Notes: generated by a model not told the origin, from the letters alone. DNA of 64,000 nt from Streptomyces roseifaciens (GCF_001445655.1 NZ_LNBE01000007.1:1-64000); one strand, 5' to 3'; positions 8,171 to 16,867 are shown, counted from the first letter of the stretch. Program-made: numbers and translations.

Positions 8171-8651
8171 GGGACTCCCAGAGGCAGAGCTTCCATCACG
8201 TGCAGTACGGAACCGTTCACTCGTCGTAGGGACAAGGGGGTACCGGTTTGCGTCTGAGGAGAATAACGCTTCGTACAGGCAGCACTACACCGAGTTGCTC
8301 AAATCATCGTTTCCGTTCGATCTCTTACCGGTTGGGGATCGATCAAATATCGAACTATGAAAGGAGGTTGAACAGATTTGGTCATGGTGTGGCCGAATGG
8401 GCGGCGTGTTGTGGCAATCCGGACGCGGAAGGACTGAGGAGGAGGATGTGAGGGTATGAAGACAGGATTGCCTGAGAGTGACGCCCGGCTACGCGCTGTT
8501 GCCGAACCTTTGTGGCGACGACGCGGCGTGGTGGCGTGAAGTGGACGGCGCGGTACGGCGCGCCGCCGCATGAATCCGCCCGGGAGCCGCTAGAGCGGGC
8601 CGGGCGGGGGAGCGGGACGTGCCCGCGTCGGTTCCGGTGTCGGCGCCCGCG
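8171..8651. other. Long intergenic region upstream of bldN with two candidate micro-ORFs
   Basis: This 481-bp region holds the bldN promoter, which I cannot place exactly. On the plus strand there is a perfect Shine-Dalgarno AAGGAGGT (8361-8368), followed at 9 nt by TTG 8378 (19-codon ORF to 8437), and AGGAGGAGG (8437-8445) followed at 10 nt by ATG 8456 (27-codon ORF to 8539). A single BldD-like half site AGTGA occurs at about 8477. The 8280-8390 stretch is unusually A/T-rich for this genome. Confidence 0.35.
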
Positions 8652-9590
8652 TCAGTGCCGGCGCCGGTGCAGGGCCACGGCCGCGGCCGCGCCGCCCGCC
8701 AGGGCGCCCACGCCGGCCGCCGCCGGGATGCCGACCTTGGCCGCCTTGCGGCCCGTACGGTAGTCGCGCAGCCGCCATCCGCGCTCGCGGGCGTGCTTGC
8801 GCAGCCGGCTGTCGGGGTTGACGGCGTAGGGGTGGCCCACGAGCGAGAGCATCGGGATGTCGTTGGCCGAGTCGCTGTAGGCGGCGCAGCGCGAGAGGTC
8901 GAGCCCCTCGGCCGCGGCCAGGGCGCGGACGGCCTCGGCCTTCGCCGGGCCGTGCAGCGGCTCGCCGACGAGCTTGCCGGTGTAGACGCCGCCGATCGAC
9001 TCGGCGACGGTGCCGAGCGCGCCGGTCAGCCCGAGGCGGCGGGCGATGATCGTCGCGGCCTCGACGGGCGCGGCGGTCACGAGCCAGACCTTCTGTCCCG
9101 CGTCGAGGTGGGCCTGGGCGAGGGCCCGGGTGCCGGGCCAGATCCGCTCGGCCATGTACTCGTCGTAGATCTCCTCGCCGATGGTCATCAGCTCGGAGAC
9201 GCGGTGGCCCTTGACGATGGACAGGGCGCTGTCGCGGGCGTCCTGCATGTGCTCGGCGTCCTCGCCGGCCAGCCGGAACCACACCTGCTGCCAGGCGAAG
9301 CGGGCGAGCTCGCGCTTCTGGAAGAACCGCCGCTTGTACAGCCCGCGGCCGAAGTGGAAGAGGGAGGCGCCCTGCATGACCGTGTTGTCGAGGTCGAAGA
9401 AGGCGGCGGCGTGCATGTCGCCGACGACGGGGAAGTCCGGCTCGGACGGCTGCTGCGCGGCGCCCTCGGCGCTCTCGGCAGCGCTCTCCTGAGCGGTTTT
9501 GCGGGCTGCTTCCGCCGCGGCCTCGCCTGCCAGCACGCTGCGTGCCGTGGCTGAGCGCCTGCGCGGAGTGATCCATCCCAGTGCGGCCAT
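8652..9590 (-). CDS. HAD-IB family hydrolase (phosphoserine phosphatase-like), C-terminal hydrophobic tail
   Basis: A 312-residue HAD subfamily IB phosphatase. After a basic, Ala-rich N-terminus, motif I is AAFFDLDNTVMQG (about residues 62-74). The cap domain follows, then motif II LVTAAPVEAA and motif III/IV YSDSANDIPMLSLVG near residue 240. A Gly/Ala-rich hydrophobic segment near the C-terminus (GIPAAAGVGALAGGAAAAVA) may associate with the membrane. Relatives in actinomycetes act in lipid or CDP-alcohol metabolism or as phosphoserine phosphatases; the substrate is unknown. The minus-strand hexamer TATGCT (9602-9597) lies only 6 nt before ATG 9590, so the transcript may be leaderless. Confidence 0.85.
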   Translation of the reverse strand: MAALGWITPRRRSATARSVLAGEAAAEAARKTAQESAAESAEGAAQQPSEPDFPVVGDMHAAAFFDLDNTVMQGASLFHFGRGLYKRRFFQKRELARFAWQQVWFRLAGEDAEHMQDARDSALSIVKGHRVSELMTIGEEIYDEYMAERIWPGTRALAQAHLDAGQKVWLVTAAPVEAATIIARRLGLTGALGTVAESIGGVYTGKLVGEPLHGPAKAEAVRALAAAEGLDLSRCAAYSDSANDIPMLSLVGHPYAVNPDSRLRKHARERGWRLRDYRTGRKAAKVGIPAAAGVGALAGGAAAAVALHRRRH

Positions 9591-9596
9591 GGCCCG

Positions 9597-9675
9597 AGCA
9601 TAGCCAGTTTGTTCGGGGTAACCGGAGTCGGGATGATTCCGGGGCGTGAACTTCCCTTGACGCTCCGGTTACCCC
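9597..9675 (-). promoter_or_regulatory. -10 element and widely spaced 13-bp inverted repeat upstream of HAD-IB gene
   Basis: TATGCT at 9602-9597 is a good -10 hexamer. Arm GGGGTAACCGGAG (9615-9627) has its exact inverse CTCCGGTTACCCC at 9663-9675, 35 nt away. The proximal arm covers the place of the -35 box. It could be an operator pair or a foldback structure after the glutaredoxin-like gene. Confidence 0.4.
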
Positions 9676-9708
9676 CGGCGGGTCCGCGTGCGCGCGGGCG
9701 GGGAGGGG

Positions 9709-9996
9709 TCAGCCCGCGAGGGCCTTGCGCAGCCGGTCGGGGTCCACGCGCCAGAAGTCGTGCTGGGCGCCGTCGACGAGGATCACCGGGATCTGCTCCC
9801 AGTACTTGCGGTGGAGCTCCTCGTCCTGGGTGATGTCCTTCTTCTCCCAGTGGGCGCCGAGTTCGCCGCAGACCTCGGCGATCACGGCCTCGGCGGCGTC
9901 GCACAGGTGGCAGCCGGGCTTGCCGATCAGGGTGACCGTGCTGTCGGCGGGGTTCTTGCGGGGGCGGCGGCGCAGCAGGGGGGTCATGCCCGCCAT
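9709..9996 (-). CDS. Glutaredoxin-like thiol-redox protein
   Basis: A 95-residue thioredoxin-fold protein. The active site GKPGCHLCD holds a CxxC pair (Cys29 and Cys32 counted from ATG 9996), and IPVILVDG is the cis-proline region. This matches the glutaredoxin family/DUF836 group. Start ATG 9996 has a G-rich ribosome site; ATG 9987 is a shorter alternative. It is divergent from rex. The conserved pairing of a thiol-redox protein with the NADH-sensing rex-hem operon suggests a role in redox homeostasis, but its partners are unknown. The C-terminal WRVDPDRLRKAL helix completes the fold. Confidence 0.85.
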   Translation of the reverse strand: MAGMTPLLRRRPRKNPADSTVTLIGKPGCHLCDAAEAVIAEVCGELGAHWEKKDITQDEELHRKYWEQIPVILVDGAQHDFWRVDPDRLRKALAG

Positions 9997-10434
9997 TGTG
10001 CCCGCCCCTGGTGCCCGTCCGTGTGCGCCCGTATGCAATGGCGTGCTCCCGGCTCGTTCAAACGTGCGGGATGGGTGCCTGGGTCGACTACCATCATGTG
10101 GCGATTTATTGGTGTCCGGGGTTTTTTCTGGGCGGGGTCCGGGGTTTCCTCCGGTAAGCAAGCAGTGAGTCAGGAGTGAGCGCCCGTGTCCCCGTGGACG
10201 CTCCCCTGGGTCGTGTGTGACGGGTGTGGCTGCTGTTGCAGTGCGGCCGGTCGTCCCCGGGAGGGGCCGAATGGTTCCCGGAGAGGGCCGAAAGGCCGCG
10301 TGACCCCGGTCACTTTGACCGGGCAAAACGGACACCATCTTTGTGCACGCGTTCACAAAGGCATAGCCTGCGTTCGACGGGGCGGTCCTGGGACGAGGCG
10401 CCGCCCGCAGCCCCGCTCTACCCGCAGGAGCACC
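9997..10434. other. Divergent intergenic region between glutaredoxin-like gene and rex
   Basis: This 438-bp region contains the Rex operator/promoter at 10341-10369. A continuous open frame in phase with rex starts at GTG 10186 with AGGAG upstream and encodes a Cys-rich stretch (CDGCGCCC). An A/T-rich patch lies at about 10101-10130. Nothing else is recognised. Confidence 0.5.
10341..10369 (+). promoter_or_regulatory. Rex operator (ROP) overlapping the rex-hem promoter
   Basis: TGTGCACGCGTTCACA at 10342-10357 matches the known Streptomyces Rex operator TGTGAACNNNTTCACA at 12 of 13 defined positions. It overlaps a possible -35 (TTGTGC, 10341-10346), and TAGCCT (10364-10369) is a possible -10 at 17 nt. 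This implies autorepression relieved by high NADH. Confidence 0.85.
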
Positions 10435-11226
10435 GTGGCAACTGGCCGAACTCACCGACCGGCGACCCGAAGCCGAGGGATTCCCGAGGCCACCGTCGCC
10501 CGGCTTCCGCTGTACCTGCGCGCACTGACCGCGCTCTCCGAGCGCTCGGTGCCCACGGTCTCCTCCGAGGAGCTCGCGACCGCGGCGGGGGTCAACTCCG
10601 CCAAGCTGCGCAAGGACTTCAGCTACCTCGGTTCCTACGGCACCCGCGGTGTGGGCTACGACGTCGAGTACCTCGTCTACCAGATCTCCCGCGAGCTCGG
10701 CCTGACCCAGGACTGGCCGGTCGTCATCGTCGGCATCGGAAACCTCGGCGCGGCCCTCGCCAACTACGGCGGCTTCGCCTCCCGCGGCTTCCGCGTCGCG
10801 GCCCTGATCGACGCCGACCCCGCCATGGCCGGCAAGCCGGTCGCCGGGCTGCCCGTGCGTCACACCGACGAGCTCGAGTCGATCATCACGGACAACGGCG
10901 TCTCCATCGGTGTCATCGCCACCCCGGCCGGCGCCGCCCAGCAGGTCTGCGACCGGCTCGTGGCTGCCGGGGTCACCTCGATCCTCAACTTCGCGCCCAC
11001 CGTGCTCTCCGTGCCCGAGGGCGTCGACGTGCGCAAGGTCGACCTGTCGATCGAGCTGCAGATCCTCGCCTTCCACGAGCAGCGCAAGGCGGGCGAGGAG
11101 ACCTCCCCCGCACAGGAGACCGCCGTGGCCGCCACGGCGCAGCCCCGCTCCGGCGCGGGCGTGCGCTCGGCCGCGGGCGGCAGGAAGGGACCGGACGGGG
11201 ACGTACCCGCCGTGATGCCGGCATGA
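10435..11226 (+). CDS. rex: Redox-sensing transcriptional repressor Rex
   Basis: A 263-residue NADH/NAD+-sensing repressor. The N-terminal winged helix includes VSSEELATAAGVNSAKLRKD with the strictly conserved FSYLGSYGTRGVGYDV. The C-terminal Rossmann domain has VVIVGIGNLGAALANY near residue 100 and the domain-swapped helix ELQILAFHEQRK. Its C-terminal tail is long and Ala-rich. Start GTG 10435 follows AGGAG (10426-10430). Rex releases DNA when NADH is high and controls cydABCD, nuo and its own rex-hem operon in S. coelicolor. Its stop overlaps the hemA start by ATGA, so it heads the haem operon. Confidence 0.95.
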   Translation: MATGRTHRPATRSRGIPEATVARLPLYLRALTALSERSVPTVSSEELATAAGVNSAKLRKDFSYLGSYGTRGVGYDVEYLVYQISRELGLTQDWPVVIVGIGNLGAALANYGGFASRGFRVAALIDADPAMAGKPVAGLPVRHTDELESIITDNGVSIGVIATPAGAAQQVCDRLVAAGVTSILNFAPTVLSVPEGVDVRKVDLSIELQILAFHEQRKAGEETSPAQETAVAATAQPRSGAGVRSAAGGRKGPDGDVPAVMPA

Positions 11227-12665
11227 GCCTTCTCGTCGTCGGACTGAGCCACCGCAGCGCGCCGGTGAGCGTGCTGGAGCGCGCCGCCCTCGCGCGCGAG
11301 GCGCAGGCCAAGCTGCTGCAGGACACCCTCGCGGCCGAGCCCGCCACCGAGGCGGCCGTCCTCGCCACCTGCAACCGCATCGAGCTCTACGCCGACGTGG
11401 ACAAGTTCCACGCCGGTGTGGCCGAGCTGTCCACGCTCCTCGCCCAGCACTCGGGCGTCGGGCTGGAGGAGCTCACTCCGTATCTCTATGTGCACTACGA
11501 GGACCGCGCCGTCCACCACCTGTTCTCGGTGGCCTGCGGGCTGGACTCGATGGTCGTCGGCGAGGGCCAGATCCTCGGCCAGATCAAGGACGCCCTCGCC
11601 CTCGGCCAGGAGCTGCACACCGCCGGGCGGCTGCTGAACGACCTGTTCCAGCAGGCCCTGCGGGTCGGCAAGCGCGCCCACAGCGAGACCGGGATCGACC
11701 GGGCGGGCCAGTCCCTGGTCACCTTCGGCCTGGAGCGCCTGGCCGACGGCGTGCCGCTGGGCGACTGGGCCGGCGGCAGGCGGGCCCTCGTCATCGGCGC
11801 CGGCTCGATGTCCTCCCTCGCCGCGGCGACGCTGGCGCGGGCGGGCGTCGCCCACGTGGCCGTCGCCAACCGCACGCTCGCTCGCGCGGAGCGCCTGGCG
11901 GAGATCCTCACCGAGCCGGGTGCCCGGGCCGCCGCCGGCTTCACGGCCTCGGCCGTGGAGATGGCCGCGGTGCCGAAGGAGCTCGCGTTGGCGGACGTCG
12001 TGGTCAGCTGCACCGGCGCCATGGGCGTCGTGCTGACGGCCGAGGCCATACGCGCTGCGCTCGCCTCCCGTCCGGAGGCGGCCGGCGCCGGTCGTACGGA
12101 CGCGGCCTGCGCTCTCGACGCCGCCTGCGGCGACGCGGCCCGCACCGGCGACCGCCTCGCCCTCCTCGACCTCGCCATGCCGCGCGACATCGACGCCGCC
12201 GTCCACCGCTTGGAGGGCGCACGGCTCGTCGACATCGAGTCGCTCGCCGAGGCCTCCGCCGACGCGCCCATGGCCGCCGACGTCGACCGGGTGCGCGCCA
12301 TCGTCTCCGACGAGGTCGCCGCCTTCGGCGCCGCCCAGCGCGCCGCCCACATCACCCCCACCGTGGTCGCCCTGCGCACCATGGCCGCGGACGTCGTCGC
12401 GAGCGAGATCGCCCGCCTCGACGGCCGCCTGCCCGACCTGGACGACAAGCAGCGCGCGGAGATCACCCAGACCGTGCGCCGCGTCGTCGACAAGCTCCTC
12501 CACGCGCCCACCGTGCGCGTCAAGGAGCTGGCCTCCACCCCCGGCGGCGCCGGCTATGCCGACGCGCTGCGAGAGCTCTTCGACCTCGACCCGCAGGCGG
12601 TCGCCGCCGTCAGCCGGGCCGACTCGCAGGCCGGTACGCACAACACGGCACGGGAGCCGGCATGA
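11223..12665 (+). CDS. hemA: Glutamyl-tRNA reductase
   Basis: A 480-residue enzyme that reduces glutamyl-tRNA(Glu) to glutamate-1-semialdehyde with NADPH, the first committed step of C5-pathway haem synthesis. The catalytic nucleophile is Cys50 in ATCNRIELY. GEGQILGQIKDA and the NADPH-binding ALVIGAGSMSSLAA follow, and the C-terminal dimerisation helices end near residue 430. An Ala-rich insertion sits in the NADPH domain (about residues 280-305). ATG overlaps the rex stop, and its own stop overlaps hemC. Being in the Rex operon ties haem supply to respiratory state. The product passes to HemL, encoded separately at 27884. Confidence 0.97.
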   Translation: MSLLVVGLSHRSAPVSVLERAALAREAQAKLLQDTLAAEPATEAAVLATCNRIELYADVDKFHAGVAELSTLLAQHSGVGLEELTPYLYVHYEDRAVHHLFSVACGLDSMVVGEGQILGQIKDALALGQELHTAGRLLNDLFQQALRVGKRAHSETGIDRAGQSLVTFGLERLADGVPLGDWAGGRRALVIGAGSMSSLAAATLARAGVAHVAVANRTLARAERLAEILTEPGARAAAGFTASAVEMAAVPKELALADVVVSCTGAMGVVLTAEAIRAALASRPEAAGAGRTDAACALDAACGDAARTGDRLALLDLAMPRDIDAAVHRLEGARLVDIESLAEASADAPMAADVDRVRAIVSDEVAAFGAAQRAAHITPTVVALRTMAADVVASEIARLDGRLPDLDDKQRAEITQTVRRVVDKLLHAPTVRVKELASTPGGAGYADALRELFDLDPQAVAAVSRADSQAGTHNTAREPA

Positions 12666-13630
12666 ACGACAACTCTTCGCGGCCGCTGCGCCTCGGCACG
12701 CGCCGCAGCAAGCTCGCCATGGCCCAGTCGGGCCAGGTGGCGCAGGCCGTGCAGCAGCTGACCGGTCGCCCGGTGGAGCTGGTGGAGATCACCACCTACG
12801 GCGACGTCTCGCGCGAGTCCCTCGCGCAGATCGGCGGCACCGGCGTCTTCGTCTCCGCGCTGCGCGACGCGCTGCTCGCGGGCGAGATCGACTTCGCCGT
12901 GCACTCCCTGAAGGACCTGCCCACCAAGCAGCCCGAGGAGCTGGCCCTCGCGGCGATCCCGCCGCGCGAGGACCCGCGCGACGTGCTGATCGCCCGCGAC
13001 GGCCTGACCTTCGAGACCCTTCCCGAGGGTGCCCGCATCGGCACCGGCTCCCCGCGCCGCATGGCCCAGCTCAACGCCTGGGCCCGCGAGCTCGGCAAGG
13101 ACATCGAGACCGTGCCCATCCGCGGCAACATCGACACCCGCATCGGCTTCGTCACCGACGGCGAGCTCGATGCCGTGGTGCTCGCCGCTGCGGGGCTGTC
13201 GCGGATCGGCCGCAGCGCCGAGGTCTCGCAGTTCCTGGAGCCCGACGCAGTTTTGCCCGCCCCCGGCCAGGGGGCCCTGGCGATCGAGTGCGCCATGACC
13301 AACGCACCCCTCGCCGCGACGCTCGCCGAGCTCGACGACCCGTACACCCGGGTCGCCGTGACGGCCGAGCGTTCCCTGCTCGCCGCCCTGGAGGCCGGCT
13401 GCTCCGCACCCGTGGGTGCGCTGGCCGACCTGTTGGCCGACGGGCAGATTGTCACCGAAATGCGCCTGCGGGGCGTCGTCGGCACGACCGACGGCAAGAC
13501 GCTGGTGCAGCTGTCCACCACCGGCCCCGTGCCGTCGTCCAGCGAAGAAGCCGTGGCCATGGGCCGCGAGCTCGCCGCAGCGATGCTCGACAAGGGAGCG
13601 GCCGGTCTTATGGGGGAGCGAGCACTTTGA
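12662..13630 (+). CDS. hemC: Hydroxymethylbilane synthase (porphobilinogen deaminase)
   Basis: A 322-residue enzyme that polymerises four porphobilinogens into hydroxymethylbilane. Recognisable parts are LRLGTRRSKLAMAQ at the N-terminus, HSLKDLPT, GTGSPRRMAQL, IRGNIDTRI, PAPGQGALAIEC and the dipyrromethane-cofactor cysteine Cys247 in LEAGCSAPVGA. Length is normal. The ATG start overlaps the hemA stop and its stop overlaps the TTG start of hemD, so translation is probably coupled across the operon. Confidence 0.97.
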   Translation: MNDNSSRPLRLGTRRSKLAMAQSGQVAQAVQQLTGRPVELVEITTYGDVSRESLAQIGGTGVFVSALRDALLAGEIDFAVHSLKDLPTKQPEELALAAIPPREDPRDVLIARDGLTFETLPEGARIGTGSPRRMAQLNAWARELGKDIETVPIRGNIDTRIGFVTDGELDAVVLAAAGLSRIGRSAEVSQFLEPDAVLPAPGQGALAIECAMTNAPLAATLAELDDPYTRVAVTAERSLLAALEAGCSAPVGALADLLADGQIVTEMRLRGVVGTTDGKTLVQLSTTGPVPSSSEEAVAMGRELAAAMLDKGAAGLMGERAL

Positions 13631-15276
13631 ACCCCACCGCCCCGAACCACCCCGTGCACGGGCACGTCACCTTTCTCGGTGCCGGCCCCGGAGACCCGGG
13701 ACTGCTGACGCTCCGCGCCGTGGAGGCGCTCGCGGCCGCGGACGTCCTGATCGCCGATCCGCAGGTGCTCGACGTGGTGCGCACGCATGCGCGCGCCCAT
13801 GTGGACATGCCTGCCCAGACGGTTACTGACGAGGCATCAAAAACCGCGGACGTCCCCGTCCTTAGGGACACCGCCAATCTTGTCATGACGGCCGCGCGCA
13901 GCGGCAAGCGGGTCGTCCGTGCCGTTCTCGGCGACCCCGGTCTCGACGGCGACGCCGCCGACGAGATGCTCGCCTGCGCGGCCGAGGGCATCACCTTCGA
14001 GGTGGTTCCCGGCGTCGCCACGGCCGTCGGCGTGCCCGCCTACGCCGGTGTGCCGCTGCGTGACGGCAAGGGCGGCGACGTGCGCTTCGTCGACGCCCGC
14101 ACGGCCTCGGCCACCTGCTGGTCCGAGGTGGGTGCCAGCGAGGTCACCGCTGTCGTCTCCACCACGCTCGACTCCGTCGTCTCCGCCGCCGGCGAACTGG
14201 TCTCCGCCGGCCGCGGTCCCGACACGCCGATGACCGTCACGGTCGCCGGCACCACCACGCGCCAGCGCACCTGGACCGCCACCCTCGGCACCCTGGCCCA
14301 GGTGCTCAAGGCCGCCAAGGTGCTGCCCTCGGCCGACGGCGCCCAGCCGGTCATAGCCGTGGTCGGCGAGCGCAGCGCTGCCGAGCAGCGCGACCGGCTC
14401 TCCTGGTTCGAGTCCAAGCCGCTCTTCGGCTGGAACGTCCTCGTGCCGCGCACCAAGGAGCAGTCCGCCTCGCTCTCCGACCAGCTCCGTTCCTACGGCG
14501 CCGTGCCCAGCGAGGTCCCGACCATCGCCGTCGAGCCGCCGCGCACCCCCCAGCAGATGGAGCGCGCGGTCAAGGGCCTGGTCACCGGCCGCTACGAGTG
14601 GATCGCCTTCACCTCGGTGAACGCCGTCAAGGCGGTGCGCGAGAAGTTCGAGGAGTACGGGCTCGACGCGCGTGCCTTCGCCGGCATCAAGGTCGCGGCC
14701 GTCGGCGAGCAGACCGCCAGGTCGCTGATCGAGTTCGGCGTCAAGCCCGATCTCGTGCCGTCCGGCGAGCAGTCCGCCGCCGGCCTGCTGGAGGACTGGC
14801 CGCCCTACGACCCGGTCTTCGACCCGATCGACCGCGTCTTCCTGCCGCGCGCCGACATCGCCACCGAGACCCTGGTGGCCGGCCTGATCGAGCTGGGCTG
14901 GGAGGTCGACGACGTCACCGCCTACCGCACCGTCCGGGCCTCGCCGCCGCCGGCCGAGACCCGCGAGGCCATCAAGGGCGGCGGTTTCGACGCCGTGCTC
15001 TTCACCTCGTCGAGCACGGTGCGCAACCTCGTCGGCATCGCCGGCAAGCCCCACAATGTCACCGTCATCGCCTGTATCGGCCCGGCCACCGCGAAGACCG
15101 CGGAGGAACACGGCCTGCGGGTGGACGTGCTGTCGCCCGAGCCTTCGGTGCTCAAGCTCGCCGAGGCGCTCGCGGACTTCGGCGCGGCCCGCCGGGACGC
15201 CGCCCTGGAGGCCGGCGACCCGGTCACCCGCCCGAGCGAGCGACGGCCCGGATCGCGTAGAAGGGCACGGAGTTGA
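13627..15276 (+). CDS. hemD: Uroporphyrinogen-III synthase fused to a divergent SUMT (CobA-like) domain
   Basis: A 549-residue fusion. Residues about 10-240 have a tetrapyrrole-methylase fold ([16 protein letters not shown], then [20 protein letters not shown]). Residues about 270-530 are uroporphyrinogen-III synthase ([33 protein letters not shown]). The methylase part has lost the usual GKRGG and GGDPFVFGRGGEE signatures: the second site reads [17 protein letters not shown]-dependent methylation is therefore doubtful, while the HemD half looks intact. It starts at TTG 13627, overlapping hemC. Divergence of this domain is, as far as I recall, shared by other actinobacterial HemD fusions. Confidence 0.93.
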   Translation: MNPTAPNHPVHGHVTFLGAGPGDPGLLTLRAVEALAAADVLIADPQVLDVVRTHARAHVDMPAQTVTDEASKTADVPVLRDTANLVMTAARSGKRVVRAVLGDPGLDGDAADEMLACAAEGITFEVVPGVATAVGVPAYAGVPLRDGKGGDVRFVDARTASATCWSEVGASEVTAVVSTTLDSVVSAAGELVSAGRGPDTPMTVTVAGTTTRQRTWTATLGTLAQVLKAAKVLPSADGAQPVIAVVGERSAAEQRDRLSWFESKPLFGWNVLVPRTKEQSASLSDQLRSYGAVPSEVPTIAVEPPRTPQQMERAVKGLVTGRYEWIAFTSVNAVKAVREKFEEYGLDARAFAGIKVAAVGEQTARSLIEFGVKPDLVPSGEQSAAGLLEDWPPYDPVFDPIDRVFLPRADIATETLVAGLIELGWEVDDVTAYRTVRASPPPAETREAIKGGGFDAVLFTSSSTVRNLVGIAGKPHNVTVIACIGPATAKTAEEHGLRVDVLSPEPSVLKLAEALADFGAARRDAALEAGDPVTRPSERRPGSRRRARS

Positions 15277-16268
15277 GCACCACCTACGGCACGTTCCCGG
15301 GGTCCCGCCCCCGGCGCCTGCGCACCAGCCCCGCCATGCGCCGCATGGTCGCGGAGACCCGTCTGCACCCGGCCGACCTGATCCTTCCCGCCTTCGTGCG
15401 GGAGGGCATCGGCACGCCGGTGCCGATCACCTCCATGCCGGGGGTCGTCCAGCACACCCGTGACACCCTGCGCAAGGCGGCCGTCGAGGCGCTGGAGGCC
15501 GGCGTCTCCGGGATCATGCTCTTCGGCGTCCCGGAGGAGTCCAAGAAGGACGCCGCCGGCACCGCCGGCACGGACCCGGACGGCATCCTGCAGGTCGCCA
15601 TCCGCGACGTGAAGGCCGAGGTCGGCGACGAGCTCGTCATCATGTCCGACCTGTGCCTGGACGAGTTCACCGACCACGGCCACTGCGGCGTCCTCGACGC
15701 CTCCGGCCGCGTCGACAACGACGCCACGCTCGAGCGCTACGCCGAGATGGCGCAGGTCCAGGCCGACGCGGGCGTCCACGCCGTGGGCCCCAGCGGCATG
15801 ATGGACGGCCAGGTCGGCGTCATCCGCGACGCCCTCGACCAGACCGGCCACGAGGACGTCTCCGTCCTGGCCTACACCGCCAAGTACGCCTCCGCGTTCT
15901 ACGGCCCCTTCCGCGAGGCCGTCGGCTCCTCGCTGCAGGGCGACCGCAAGACCTACCAGCAGGACCCCGCCAACAGCCGCGAGTCGCTGCGCGAGCTCGC
16001 GCTCGACCTCGCCGAGGGCGCGGACATGGTCATGGTCAAGCCGGCCCTGCCGTACCTGGACATCCTGGCCAAGGTCGCCGAGGCCGTCGACGTGCCGGTC
16101 GCCGCGTACCAGATCAGCGGCGAGTACGCGATGGTCGAGGCCGCCGCCGCCAACGGCTGGATCGACCGCGACCGCGCGATCATGGAGACCCTGACCAGCG
16201 TCAAGCGCGCCGGGGCCAACATGATCCTCACCTACTGGGCGACCGAGGTCGCGCGGCAGCTCCGGTAG
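15273..16268 (+). CDS. hemB: Delta-aminolevulinic acid dehydratase (porphobilinogen synthase)
   Basis: A 331-residue enzyme that condenses two 5-aminolevulinates into porphobilinogen. The metal-site stretch is [15 protein letters not shown]: Cys128 and Cys138 are kept, but the middle ligand of the zinc form is Asp130. The two active-site lysines lie in YTAKYAS and [12 protein letters not shown] 15273 overlaps the hemD stop. It is last in the rex-hemACDB unit and is followed by a strong inverted repeat. An allosteric magnesium requirement is typical for such hybrid sites, but this is not shown here. Confidence 0.96.
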   Translation: MSTTYGTFPGSRPRRLRTSPAMRRMVAETRLHPADLILPAFVREGIGTPVPITSMPGVVQHTRDTLRKAAVEALEAGVSGIMLFGVPEESKKDAAGTAGTDPDGILQVAIRDVKAEVGDELVIMSDLCLDEFTDHGHCGVLDASGRVDNDATLERYAEMAQVQADAGVHAVGPSGMMDGQVGVIRDALDQTGHEDVSVLAYTAKYASAFYGPFREAVGSSLQGDRKTYQQDPANSRESLRELALDLAEGADMVMVKPALPYLDILAKVAEAVDVPVAAYQISGEYAMVEAAAANGWIDRDRAIMETLTSVKRAGANMILTYWATEVARQLR

Positions 16269-16302
16269 GGGCCGTCGGTTCCGGTAAACGTTGTAGACAG
16301 CA

Positions 16303-16361
16303 AGGGCCGGTGCCCGGGGGAATTCCGCCGAAACAGTGGAAAGCCCCCGGGCACCGGCCCT
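16303..16361. terminator. 18-bp perfect inverted repeat after the hem operon
   Basis: 16303-16320 and 16344-16361 are perfect inverse copies with a 23-nt loop; there is no T-run. It probably terminates the rex-hem operon, and it lies 40 nt upstream of the next start. Confidence 0.65.
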
Positions 16362-16401
16362 AGCTTGTGGCGCACACCGTTCCCTCTGCGGAGACGCGCC
16401 C

Positions 16402-16833
16402 ATGAGCACCGACCCCGAGCTCCCCGAGAGCTGGGAGTACACCCTCCAGGTCCCCTGCGACCCGCTCGCCCCCTGCATCGCCCGCCGCACCCTCCGCACG
16501 ATCTTCGAGGAGCACGGCTTCGCCCGCGTGGCCGAGACCGCCGAGCTGCTCACCTCGGAGCTGGTCACCAACTCCTACCGGCACTCCGAAGGGCCCGCCT
16601 CCGTACGCGTCAGGCGCGAAGGCAAGGGAAAGGGGGTGCGGGTGACCGTGTGGGACACCAACCCCGCGCTGCCCGGCCTGCAGGCCACCGCGCTGCCCCG
16701 GGAGGACGCCGAGGAGGGCCGCGGGCTCGCGCTCGTGATGCGCTGCGCCGACAGCTGGGGAGGGTTCGCCCTGCGCCGGCAGCCCCAGGGGCTCACCGGC
16801 AAGCTGGTGTGGTTCGAACTGGGGGCGGGGTGA
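16402..16833 (+). CDS. RsbW-like ATP-binding protein (GHKL kinase fold, possible anti-sigma factor)
   Basis: A 143-residue HATPase_c_2 protein. The N-box is ELVTNSYRHS, the G1 region VTVWDTNPALPG and the G2 region EEGRGLALVMRCAD. Streptomyces encode many such stand-alone GHKL proteins, some of which are serine kinases that bind and inhibit sigma factors and are countered by STAS-domain antagonists. No sigma or STAS gene is adjacent here; the nearest STAS gene is at 25846. Start ATG 16402 was chosen over the upstream in-frame ATG at 16336, which falls inside the terminator loop. Partner unknown. Confidence 0.8.
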   Translation: MSTDPELPESWEYTLQVPCDPLAPCIARRTLRTIFEEHGFARVAETAELLTSELVTNSYRHSEGPASVRVRREGKGKGVRVTVWDTNPALPGLQATALPREDAEEGRGLALVMRCADSWGGFALRRQPQGLTGKLVWFELGAG

Positions 16834-16867
16834 GGGACCCCGCCCCCGGTCCGGTCGGTCCGGTGTC

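Noticed and set aside
8470..8490. A BldD binding site upstream of bldN
   Set aside because: Only one AGTGA half site is present and it is about 300 nt from bldN; no palindromic partner was found by eye.
10860..12641. A 593-codon minus-strand frame opposite hemA
   Set aside because: Gly/Val-rich repeat-like product, antisense to an intact glutamyl-tRNA reductase.
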